A stretch of 64,000 bases of DNA from Atherix ibis (lineage: Eukaryota; Arthropoda; Insecta; Diptera; Athericidae), in assembly GCA_958298945.1 (NCBI GenBank), contig OY282605.1:41146811-41210810 (forward strand), given 5' to 3'. Below, piece by piece: positions 46,926 to 57,394 of this stretch. The position numbers were made by a program, and so were the translations under genes. How positions within the stretch are numbered: the stretch's first letter is position 1; each line of letters starts with the position of its first letter. The notes beneath the pieces were generated by a model. It was not told where the DNA came from and did not search any database. It saw nothing but the letters and a program-made list of their open reading frames with translations.

Positions 46926-49900
46926 TAGTAAAAATGTACCATAATATCAGGTTTTATTCTATAAACATTTTTAAGGTTTGGTTTAACAGATAAACGTCAT
47001 TATTCCAGGTTTGCGTCCGATCATGTTGAAATTCTTTTTTGCTCGCTTAAATTGCGCGTGTGCCGCAATTAATTATTCAAGCATTTACAATGTGATAAGG
47101 ATTGATCGTCAAAAACACAAACTTTGTTTGCGTCGAACATGCGCATTCCCATTGACGCGGAAAGTGCATTTATTACAGTGTTAGAAGCGCAAAAAAAAGG
47201 GACATTTTACGTTTAAATGGTCTAATTTAAGGCTAGGAAAATGGAAATAATAAATGAATACCAAATTATTAGAAAAAGCAAACTAGCAAAGAAACTTGAA
47301 TAATTATAAGAATGAGTGTCAGAACGAGAGAAATGACTAGGAATTGGTATACGTATACATTTCGCGAAGGCAACAGAAAACTGCATGTAGTCAAAATTTC
47401 GAAAACTTCACAGTCTTATGGTAATACACAAAATTTTTACTGTTTTATCGTCAAAATAGATCTTGTTTTAATTTTGTCGTTGTAGTTCAAGTACTGCCAT
47501 ACATTTCGGCGTTTTGTTATATGGCAGTTGTAGCCATCGGAATTGTTTTGCTAACTAATGAGTAGTAAAAGAGAGAGAAATGGGAAATGAATAGTCAAAA
47601 TAGAGAGAAATAGAAATGACCGTAATAATGGGAGCGACTGATAAAGACAAACGAGCAATTATATGAGTAGTAATGCAAATTGCAAAAGAGACAATATTTT
47701 TTGTGGGAATTTTTTTGTTTTTTTTGTTTCCTATTCGCACTTCTGGTTAGCATAAAAGATGCCATCTATACTCTCTCGTTCATTTGCTAGGCCAAAGATT
47801 AAAACTCATGCATTTGTGATAAAAGTTTTTTTTATTTTTTATTAATTGTATTTCTGTGTGTACATAATGTGAAGATCAAAGAAAAATAGAATAACAAAAA
47901 CGAAATTTTTTCTTTTCTTTTTTATTTCGATCAATAAAAACATATGACCTTGATAGGCGAGCTGATGATGACAGATTAAATTTGGCGCGCTTTTTTTATT
48001 TTTAAAGAAAATATCGGGTTTTTTCAATAGCAACTTGACACTTTTGAGTATTTTCAATATGAAAATACTCAAAAGTGTAAAGTTGCTATTAAAAAACCAT
48101 ATATATTAAAATTAATTTAAAAGAAATTTTTTTTAATTCCATTTAACAGGAAAAGAAATAAACACCAAAAAAAAAATAACTTTTTTTTGTTGAATCTAAA
48201 ATAAATTATGAATAAATAGCGTTGCTGATAAGAATCCATGAATGTCACCACTTCAGATTGTGTCGCACACTTATTACCAGTCTATGAGACTATCCTATTG
48301 CCATTAGGTATATAAACATACTGACTTTATGTATACCAAAAGATAGACAATCAAATAAATTATTAACCACCCTCATCCCCCCTTCCCCACCCACTATAAA
48401 AGAAAGAGAGAAAAAAACTAAAGTGAAAATATTGGGCGACTTACTTTTAATGTTATTAAAATACGAGACGACATAAATGAGACCAGAGACGACCATAGAC
48501 ACTCGCAATCAGGATCAAAATGTCAAGGACCCTCTCACAATTCCGATAGTTTACAATAAAACCAAAAATGTACACAATCTTTCCATTCTATTAGACAATA
48601 AAAAAAGAAAAGGAAATTTTTTTTGAGGGGCATGTAGGTGGATTCAGAAAATCTATTGCATTTTCATAGAAACTCGAAAATGTCGTAAGGCGGCTGGCTA
48701 ACAACATTTCGATCGACCAAACTAGAAAGTAAATTAACAGAAAAATGGAGAAAAATAAAATCCAAAAGCAAATATTGTAGAATAGAAAAGAAAGAAATAA
48801 ATTTGCCCCAAAAGAATTTCGTTGGTTTTTGCAGACAGGAAAATTCATATTTATGATGTCGTCTGTGCCGTTTCGTACGGCGCGGCGGCCGTCGTCTAGT
48901 ATTTTTGTGGTTTTATTATTCAAGGGCGGACACACATACAATTTCAGTTTTAACAAAATCATACTTATCCCTTCAGACCACACATACACACACAATTCGC
49001 TAATCCCCCCTATCCCCCCGCTTACTGTTCCTATTCTCTCAATACCCGCTAATATGCAGAAATGTTATTTTTCGTATTACAAGCCAAGCAACCAAATTTT
49101 TGGGGGCAAAGTCAATTTTCCCAAATGGCAAAATTTCACATACTCGCGGGCGGGAGTGATGGAGGGGATTTGTTGTACTTTAGTCGCTTGTGCGCTTGAA
49201 TGTCGAGAGGGTAAAAGGTGGTAATAGATCGTTTTGTTTCACAGCTTCTATGTTAGTATCTGGCCGTTTTTTCTTTTTCCTTTTTTTCCCTGGAAGTGTA
49301 ACATTTGTGCGCTCGTACTTGGTGGGAAACACTTCACAGCGAATCGGCATTCTTCCCACTTTAACTTGAACTTCTGGCGAGACCCTCCAATTCACTTACA
49401 CACGTATCGTCAGGGAAAATGGATTGTTAACTTTTTGGTGGGATTTTCATTTTCAGTTCCATCTTTTCCTATCTCGATTATCCATCTTTCGCCCCAAAAG
49501 TGGAAAAGTTGTTACAAAACTTTACTGTCTAACAACACGGAAAGCTTTCAGGGTTGGATGGCAGGTTTGCGTGCATTCAAATGCGGCGACATTACCAAAG
49601 TTCATGACCGTTTCTGAAAGTGCCTCTTTGGTCCTTTTTGATTATAATTTCAGACACAAATCGTTCTCGTATCCTTACTGGCTGCTATTCTGCATTTTCA
49701 AGTGATATCATTTATTCACCGTTGGGACGATATCCCCGCCATGATAGAATGTAGACAAATTTTCACCTTTATTTACTTTTACATTTTAATAAACATCCTT
49801 TCGCATCCATCATACTGCAATGTATAAACAGAATTTCAGTAAATAGCATCGACTACGATTTAAAAAAAAAAAAAAAACAGAAAGAAAGGAAACCAACTCA

Positions 49901-50334
49901 GACGGACGACAGGTGAATCTGATTGAAGTGCACTCCTTTTCCAACCCTTCCAAATTACAAACCCCATTTCTCGTTTGCTTGCTGTTATCATTAGGAAAAT
50001 TGCATTCATTGCAAAACTGACAATTTTCTGATGCAATCGGCTTGGGCTGTGGCGGCAGTTGTCGTACACTTACTTTACACATTTTAATTCGATTCGTAAT
50101 TTTTGAAGCACGAAATTATTCAATAATTCGATTCCAATTCAATTTTGCTGCAATTCGGAATTTTCGATATGAAATTTCTGCCGGAAATTAAAGTGACGCC
50201 TTGCTAGATTAATCCGCCAGCATTTGCATCCACCCATCCAAGCTCGGCTGTGTTTTTTCAAATCAAAACAACTAAAAAAAGGGTGATTTCCTTAATGAGG
50301 GATGGAAATTATGCTTTCATTTAATATGACATTA
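46926..50334. other. Long balanced non-coding region
   Basis: No gene is recognised. This is the longest stretch without an identified transposon or array. Frames at 48829-49224 and 49234-49617 (plus) and 48591-48995 (minus) lack family resemblance. 48860-48910 is unusually GC-rich (TTTCGTACGGCGCGGCGGCC). A 38-bp imperfect palindrome lies at 48017-48098. It may include enhancers or untranslated exons of a neighbouring gene. Confidence 0.35.
48017..48098. repeat. Near-perfect 38-bp palindrome with 5-nt loop
   Basis: The left arm 48017-48055 contains CAACTTGACACTTTTGAGTA; the right arm 48061-48098 is its inverse complement except for one substitution and one single-base indel. The loop is AATAT. 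Confidence 0.9.
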
Positions 50335-50578
50335 TGGATTATCCATTTTGTGCGACGGAAAGTACAGTCGCTTGTCTTTTTGACAGCTGTCAAAATTATA
50401 TGTCATTTAAGGTGGCATTTGTTTAGTTTTAGTGTTGCCATTTAACATAATAAATTGATTAGTTACCAAAAACAATTTATTTAAATTGTTTAAATGCTTA
50501 CAAATGTGAACGTGTTGTTTGAGGACATTCGAAAAGAAATTTCTCCTGCGATGGGACTCATTTCTGGCGCGGTGAATT

Positions 50579-51502
50579 CGAGGTCTGTTTAAAAAGTTTT
50601 TTTGAACTTTTCTAAAGAATTTGAATTTCTGCGGATTACGTATAGTCGACTTTCGATTTTTTGTGGCGTTATGTTGGTACTCATATCTCTCACTTATGCC
50701 GACAAGTACGGCCATTTTGAATTTTCAGTTAATTTTTGACAGCTGCTTTGCTTGCACGTTTTTTGGCTCGTCTTCGATTTTTGTTCAATTTCGACCAAAC
50801 ACAGCATCGCATTAACAATGCTAAGGAGCTGTTAGACATTGTCCGCGACGACCCAAATTTGCTCCAAAGCGTCATAATTGGTGACAAATCGTGGGTTTAT
50901 GGTTATGACGTGGAAACCAAAGCTCAATCATCCCAATGGAAGGAACCTGCCGCACGAGCCAAGTCCGAAAAACGCGCCAAGTTCGGTCGAATGTGAAGGT
51001 TTTGCTTACAGTTTTCTTTGATTGCATGGGCGTGGTGCATCATGAGTTCTTGCCACAGAGTAGAACGGTCAATAAGGAATATTACCTGCAAGTTATGCGC
51101 AAGTTGCGTGAAGCAATCCGCTAGAAACGCCCGGATTTGTGGAAAAACAAAAATTGTCTTTTGCCATTTTTGGCTAAGAACAACACACTAATAATTGTGC
51201 AGCCACCGTATTCCCCAGATCTGGCCCCCTGTGACTTTTTCTTGTTCCCGAAACTGAAGAGTCCCATGAAAGGACAACGTTACGTTACGATAGAGGAGAT
51301 AAAGACGGCATCAAAAGAGGAGCTGAACAAGATCACAAAAAATAATTTTTTGAAGTGCTTCGGGGTTTGGAAAAAATGTTGGCACACGTGTAGAATATCT
51401 GGTGGGGACTACTTTGAAGGGGACAAAATAGATATTCATGAATAAATAAATAATTTTTGAAAAAAAACCACAAAATTCGCGATACTTTCTAAACATACTT
51501 CG
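50579..51502 (+). mobile_element. Family-A mariner copy 6, 924 bp, nested in family-B relic 6
   Basis: The ends are CGAGGTCTGTTTAAAAAGT and, at the right, the mutated inverse repeat finishing AAACATACTTCG. The flanking dinucleotides are TT and TC, so the TA duplication has decayed. It has the authentic 3' end and the shared internal deletions. Its sister is the 42.7-kb copy. Confidence 0.8.
50736..51445 (+). pseudogene. Family-A transposase pseudogene in three frame segments
   Basis: Segment one (50736-50996) has FNFDQTQHR and IIGDKSWVYG, keeping the first Asp. A 7-bp insertion near 50940 shifts the frame. Segment two (50936-51124) has FFDCMGVVHHEFLPQSRTVN and ends at the TAG shared with the copies at 484 and 4219. 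Segment three (51137-51445) has KNKNCLLPFLAKNN (second-Asp segment deleted), PYSPDLAPCDFFLFPKLK, and the intact C-terminus to DYFEGDKIDIHE. The N-terminal DNA-binding domain is absent. Confidence 0.85.
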
Positions 51503-52130
51503 TCTGTCAATAAGCGAAATTACTCTATATGGGGCTCTGAGAAGCCACAAGTGATTGTGTCGAACCCATTGTATCCGCGAAAAGTGACCGTTTGGTGTGC
51601 ATTAAATTTGTTTAAATGTGAAGAAGAAGAGACCCCTTTTACCGTCAAATTCTGATCACTATGGCCATATGAGAAGTGAGAATTTTCGCCCAAAACTGAC
51701 CGATTTTAGTCAAGAGCAAATGTGGTTTTAACAAAACAGTACCACAAGCCACATACTCAAAACCCAATTTGAATTTATTGCGCGAAAAGTTCCCAGAACG
51801 CATAATTTCGCAATTTGATCATGTGAATTGGTCTTTAAGATCATCGGGTTTACTGCTGTTGGGGCTTTTTTTTGTAGGGGATTATCCCTAATTATAGCGC
51901 AGCCAGACTTTAAACTTTAAAGCATTTAAAAGTCGAAGTAATGATCAATTTATAGCACGAAATGTGCAAAAAAATTACCTCATGAAAAGAAATTAAAAAA
52001 TGCACTCTTTCAATAAGTTTTTGTGAAATGGCAAGTTATGATCACTATAAGTAATTAAAAACTTATTAAAAAATCCCTATTTTAAGTTAATTTTATTTAA
52101 CATTACTTTCCGTAGAACAAAAATTGGATA

Positions 52131-53029
52131 ACAACTTTTCGTTGCAAAGAAAAAACCAACTTTTTTTGCGCTGCATTTTTCTTCAATTCGTATTAATTTA
52201 CGGTGTTCGGGAACAGGAATAATCTAACATTCTAAAAATTACTGCACAATCGACAATTCGACGAAGGTCAAATTTGAAAGTAATTTTCTAAGATTTAACG
52301 ACGGACTGGCGACCGAATGCAGAAATGAATGCATTTTCGATCGGTTGCATTGTCGAATTGCATGAATGCATTATGTTCCAAAGTTCTGCGGCCGTACAGC
52401 TCTAAGCTCGAACTCTAACATAATAATTTGGCCTGCCACTACAGGTTTAGCCAGTTAGATTGTTGCAAATAATATGCAAGCCACTCGAGGCGCCTGGGGC
52501 TCTACACTCTCTTTGCATGCATTCAAATTCCGTCGCCATCGAAAAGGCAATCCCAATCCAAGCTCTGAGCTCAACAACTATGGTTCCACTGCTCACTTAC
52601 TTGGCTTGTTCAATTTGCTAATAATTGCAAAATATTTTTCGATTGCGCAATTTGCTTTGTGAACAACTCTGCTTTTAGTCCACCGAGTCGAGTCGATAAT
52701 TCACGTTGAAAAAGGGGGTCGTAGTCAGCAAATCTCCTCCTGGGCCTCTAGTCAGCGACGACTAATACGACCATTCCAAGTACAAAAACTATTAGTGACT
52801 ATATTGCGGAATCGATTGAGTATTTAATTACAAATTTACAATCAATTCTGTACAAAACATAAAACTTGTCCGTTTGACGTTAATGGCAACTTTCGAAAAA
52901 TAGTAAAATTTTTATTCTAAAACTTGAGTTTCCGGCTGATAGGAAATTAAATCGCTTACAAAATGAATTTAATTTAAATTATAATTTTTCTTCTAGTCTT
53001 ATTTTGATCAGCATCGATCTGCAAATACG
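52131..53029. other. Unique non-coding sequence
   Basis: Fairly balanced sequence with no recognisable gene. Confidence 0.35.
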
Positions 53030-53830
53030 TTAAAGCCTATTTACCTTATGTTAGGGGGTTATTATTTACCCTCTAAAAATTCTACCTTTTTTTTTACCTA
53101 CTTTTATCAGTTGAAAAACGATCAAAAAAATGTGGGAATCGATCCGATCAGAAAGTACTGATCAGATTCCATTTTTTTTTATATAAAAGAACATTTAGAA
53201 AAAATCTTGGAAGTTGACAAAATTAAGGACCCCCCACAGGGACCATGTCAGAGTGTGATGATCTGAAATTGTTCAAATTTATTGAAATTCAATCGATAAA
53301 AATCAATGCTATTCAGAGAAGGACAACGAATTCCTTACTCACAGTCGATTTGTTGGTTTTTTTTTTGTAATTGAATTTAGGGGGAAAAAACATCCCTTAA
53401 AAGTTAAAAATTTCCGAATGTTTTTTTTTTGGATAAAAAATTCAATTTTAATGAGATTTTCAGTTTTTTTTTCAGTGTTCTTGTTCTTTAAGAACAAAAG
53501 AGTTATCCAATTTGTGCTTCGGAAGGTAAAGTTAAATAATAAATATTTAAAATGCATATTTTTATAAACGTTTTATATTAATTCAATTACTTAGACTGGA
53601 ATATAATAATATTTTAAATGGCCGCTAATAGACTCCTTGTAGGACTAAATCCCTTTTTTGGTAAGTTTTCATGAATTTTTCGCATATTTCGGACTGTAAT
53701 TCGGCCATTATTTGGTGAAAGTTCGTTTTTAAATGCCTTAAAATTTGAGATTTGTTTCCGTAAACATGATTTTTCGAATAGGCGCAAAAGAAAATTTCCA
53801 ACGGCGTCAAATTGTGACGCCCTCAAGCAT
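53030..53830 (+). repeat. Arm of a dispersed inverted duplication (partner near 62.57-63.43 kb)
   Basis: The first part (53030-53502, outside the family-B end) contains TTACCCTCTAAAAATTCTAC, CATGTCAGAGTGTGATGATC and GAAGGACAACGAATTCCTTA. The inverse complement of 62958-63430 has the same words in the same order with moderate divergence. Similarity continues into the adjoining family-B end and transposase part. Because non-transposon flank is shared too, this is a segmental duplication in inverted orientation, or the boundary of a larger element. Confidence 0.7.
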
Positions 53831-54369
53831 CATCAAATCTGGAAATTATGCGTCCTTCGAACTTTTCGCGTAATAAAGTCAGAATATGTCATTTTATGCC
53901 AGATTATAATCTTCAAAGTTGGGACCAAAAAAATCCCAGCTCCCAGAATTGGCGGCAAAAGTTTTTCCTTCTTCATTTTCAAAGCTCAATGAGAGCCTTT
54001 AGACCAAATTTCACACGAGGCAGTTACTTTTTGCGGACATAATGGCTTCTTCATAGTCACTTGTCGGTTTTTAGAGCCTCATATAAGAAAATTTTACTTT
54101 TTGACAAGAGAAAAGGCTCTTCACCGAATAGAATTTTATTCGAAAGGCAGTATCAAAAGCCTTTTGTAAGTTTTGTATCCACCAATGCAGAAGCATAAAC
54201 AAAGAAAGTTTACATTAAGGAATAACATATATTTTTGACATCTGTCAAATAACGGGTAGACGCAAAAGAAAATGTCCAATGGCATCGATTCGCACAATCT
54301 TTGACGCCTTCTTACTTTGCCAAATTTGGAAATTATGCGTCCTGGAAATGTTTCGAACAATAAAGTCAA
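53614..54369 (-). pseudogene. Family-B transposase fragments (IS630/Tc1-like)
   Basis: The minus-strand frame 53625-53810 starts MTPLEIFFCAYSKNHVYGNK and continues through AELQSEICEKFMKTY, which fits the region after the third catalytic residue in insect transposases of the LTPLDFFLWGYVK type. Frame 54136-54369 has FPGRIISKFGK followed by MPLDIFFCVYP, the same region in the second unit with its upstream part. The expected acidic residue after Pro is Asp in the second unit and near Leu-Glu in the first. Frameshifts abound. Confidence 0.65.
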
Positions 54370-54639
54370 AATATGTCATGATATGCCAGATTAAAATCTT
54401 CAAATTTGGGCCAAAAAATATCCAAGCGCTGAGAATTGTCGGCGAGAATTTTCGCTTCTTCATTTTCAAAGAAATACCGGCTAATAACACCTTTAGACCG
54501 AAATTTACACTAGTCAGTCACGTATTGCCGACACAATAGCCTCTCCATAGTCACTTGTGGGTTTTTAGAGCCTCATATAAGAAAATTTTGCTTTTTGACA
54601 AGAGAAAAGCTCTTCACTGAATAGAATTTTATTCGAAAG

Positions 54640-54748
54640 GCAGTATCAAAAGCCTTTTGTATGTTTTATATCCATAAATGGAGAACCATAAACAAAGAAT
54701 GGTTCTCCATTTATGGATATAAAATATACAAAAGGCTTTTGATACTGC
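54640..54748. repeat. 109-bp near-perfect palindrome (50-bp arms, 9-nt loop)
   Basis: The left arm 54640-54689 begins GCAGTATCAAAAGCCTTTTG. The right arm 54699-54748 is its inverse complement at 49 of 50 positions. The loop is AAACAAAGA. The left arm is ordinary family-B sequence (compare 54147-54167), so the right arm is a secondary inverted copy made at the unit-2/unit-3 boundary. Confidence 0.95.
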
Positions 54749-55245
54749 TTTTTAGCCGCAAAAGAAATTGTCCAATAGCGTCAAATCGCATAATATTTGA
54801 TGCCTTCTGGTATCATCAAACCTCGAAATTACATGTCCTTCGAACTTTTTGCGCAGTAAGTCCGAATGCTGTCATACCATGTGACTTGCGGTGCCGTCTT
54901 ATTGGAACAACTTCTAGTCTAGATTAAAATCTTCAATTAAGGACATATTAGATAATCACTTTTTGCAGTTAATTGTGAATTTTCAGAGCCCCGTCTGCTG
55001 TAATTATGCTCATTGACCTATTCACCGAGCGAGAAATGAACCTCATCACTGGAGGAGCATGGAACATTAAAAGGACAATGTTTCAGTACCCAATTTACGT
55101 ATCTTCAGCGTATTTCTAATGTATTTTTGATACTTAAATTATAAAATGGCAATTCTTATTCTAAACAAATACCACCTTTGCTGACAAATATATTTGACAG
55201 CTGTCAAATGACAGAGCTATACTTTCCGAACCGCAAAATGGATAA

Positions 55246-57394
55246 TCTTTTATTATTCTTAGTATGAGTTTAGATAAATATTATTATTTTTATTAGAAGA
55301 AAATAAACGTTTTTTTTGTGAGTATTTGAAAAACTGTTCCATTCTGTTCACGTTTTAATTTTTGATCAAAAAAAAAATATTAAAAAAGCAAAAAAAAATC
55401 TCGTAAAATAATTTGCATTTTGGCCAAAAAAGTCTCTTGAAAATAAACTTTTTTTTGGTAAAAATCTGCTCAAAGACAATCTCAAATTTTGGAGCAAAAA
55501 ATACCATTTTTCACTATTTCCCAAATAAATATTCGTAAATAAAAAAAGGAATTTTCTTTTCTAAATATTTCGAATAGAAAATTTGAAGATAGCAGTTAAA
55601 CTTAAAAATATTTTTATTCTCCTTTATTTTTTTATAGAGAAAAAAATAAAGGAGAACAAAAAATCGAAAACATGAAACTCCAAAAGCGGCGATATTATCT
55701 TCGATGTCGTTTTATATTCAAATAAGTTCAGCTGTTAAGTTACGTGTAGTTTCGCTTTTGAATTTTATGTCAACACAGACCAGACCCCAATCCATACCCC
55801 CCTCCCCCCTATGGTTACCTATCCTCAAACATTTATTTATAATAAGAGCCACCACCACCACTTGATGATATTCGTTGTTAGAATATTTTTACATTCGAAT
55901 TGGTTCTCTTTAATTCATTTAGCGAACAATTTTTTATCGTATCCTTCTTGATGGGGTAAAAAACCATTTTTTTATTCGATTATTAAATAATTTAAGTACG
56001 ATTAATAATGAAATTCTTCAATTTAGATTAAAGATTATTTTGAAAAAATTAACATAAAAAAAAAATGAGTTTTGTGGTTCATTAACAAAGGGCAGTAATG
56101 CCAGGAAGGAAGTCCGTACGACAGTAGAAAGCGATGAAAATTGGTACTTGCCGATGAGTATAGGGGCGCCCTTGTCCATATAATTTGGATAAATTTTTTT
56201 TTTGAATTTTTATAAATGCTGGTTTACAAACTGCCCAAAAACGCCCCAATTCCCTGTGCAAAAATGCTGACCTGCCGATAAACTTAATGCGAACGATCTT
56301 GTCCAGTTTTTTGTGTTTAAAAACAGCACTAAAAGTTAAAAGGATCACTTAAACAAAATCCTTCCCACTTTAATCGATTCAAAAACTAATTGAAGGTAAT
56401 CAATCGGATGACGACGCTTGTTGCCAGAGGCTAAAAATCAAATTCGGACCAAGCAGTTTTTTTTTTTTTTTGGTTTAGTACTTTTTGGACTTACCAATTC
56501 CAAAGGCCCGTAGATGGTGACTGACGTTAGGAAAGGCTTCAAATGCATTCACAATGACAATGCCCGCATTTTATGGCACACAACTGGTCAGATTCTTTGT
56601 TAAAAAAGTTTCATCGATCCCGAGAGGTAAAATACGGTCCGAAACTTAGAAATGTGTTTTTGTGAAAAATGGTTGAAGTGGATTATTAACGATTGGTACA
56701 AAAAACAAAAAACAAAGAGAAAACCATTCAAAAGCCAGTCCCAAAGGTGAATTTCTAAGCTTCGGACCGTCGTATCTGCGTCTGAATTTTGTACTATTCG
56801 TAAGATCGTCTGCGTCCCACCCCGCCAAATCGTTCTTGTGAGTATTTCCAATTTTACATGCTCAATACTGTGTACCACAAAACCCATTCGCCACCCTTAT
56901 TACGAACAGTGTAGACTTTTTTTTTACACTTTTACGAGCAGTTCCGCATTCATGCTTACAAAACGTAACGTTTCTGAATGCCCCTTTTTTAACCCCAACA
57001 AATTTATTAACAAACATTCAGAATATTTGCCCTCCTTGACAATCCCCAGAAGCTAATGGGATACTCTGGCAATCGCCACTGTTTCTATTTTTATTATTAT
57101 GACCGCATTGAGCCCTAGGCAGAGGCGTACGGTCAGAGTCCAGAAGCAATATGGTCATCATCATATTGTGATGCGGGCTGTTGAATGTGGCGCACATAAA
57201 TGAATATTGACTAACTGACCGGAAAATACTTAAAAGTGCATTTTCTGTAAATTCATTGCACGTTAAGAAGTGCAATTAATCATGCCTTCCGCTCGTTTCG
57301 TTGTTTTGTCTCATTTGTTCGAATGTTCCACTTTTTCCACCGATTTTGTCGGCCACTGTACGAACGTACGCAACTGCGAGCATCAAAACAATCT
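55246..57394. other. Non-coding; unique island at 56.08-57.4 kb
   Basis: 55246-56080 is AT-rich and includes the 17-bp palindrome at 55617-55656. 56080-57394 is more balanced. Frames at 56082-56348 and 56600-56887 (minus) and 57270-57536 (plus) show no family resemblance. The last runs into the 300-bp array and is not credible as a gene. Confidence 0.35.
55617..55656. repeat. Perfect 17-bp inverted repeat
   Basis: TTCTCCTTTATTTTTTT and its exact inverse complement, with a 6-nt spacer ATAGAG. Confidence 0.9.

Larger units (their letters stand above)
50335..52130 (+). mobile_element. Family-B relic 6, interrupted by a family-A mariner
   Basis: The left end TTATCCATTTTGTGCGACGG (from about 50339) is followed by AAAGTACAG and TGACAGCTGTCA (50381-50392). 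The right end CGTAGAACAAAAATTGGATA finishes at 52130. Between them, 50579-51502 is a family-A mariner. The remaining 870 bp matches the minimal family-B length. Transposase-derived blocks (GAAAAGTGACCGTTTGGTGT, CCACAAGCCACAT, GAACGCATAATTTCGC) follow the mariner in the usual order but are heavily frameshifted. Confidence 0.7.
53503..55245 (-). mobile_element. Family-B relic 7, 1743 bp, with internal segment present three times
   Basis: The left border TTATCCAATTTGTGCTTCGG starts at 53503. The right border reads inversely TTATCCATTTTGCGGTTCGG and ends at 55245, with TGACAGCTGTCA at 55195-55206. Internally, a segment beginning GCGCAAAAGAAAATTTCCAA occurs at about 53776, 54254 and 54754. Each repeat runs through blocks with ATTATGCGTCC, GATTAAAATCTTCAAA and TAGAGCCTCATATAAGAAAA, about 480-500 bp per unit. 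The second unit ends in a 109-bp palindrome. No intact frame remains. Confidence 0.75.

Noticed and set aside
47350..47365. ATACGTATAC resembling part of the Hox-cluster miR-iab-4
   Set aside because: Only about ten bases match and there is no hairpin around it.
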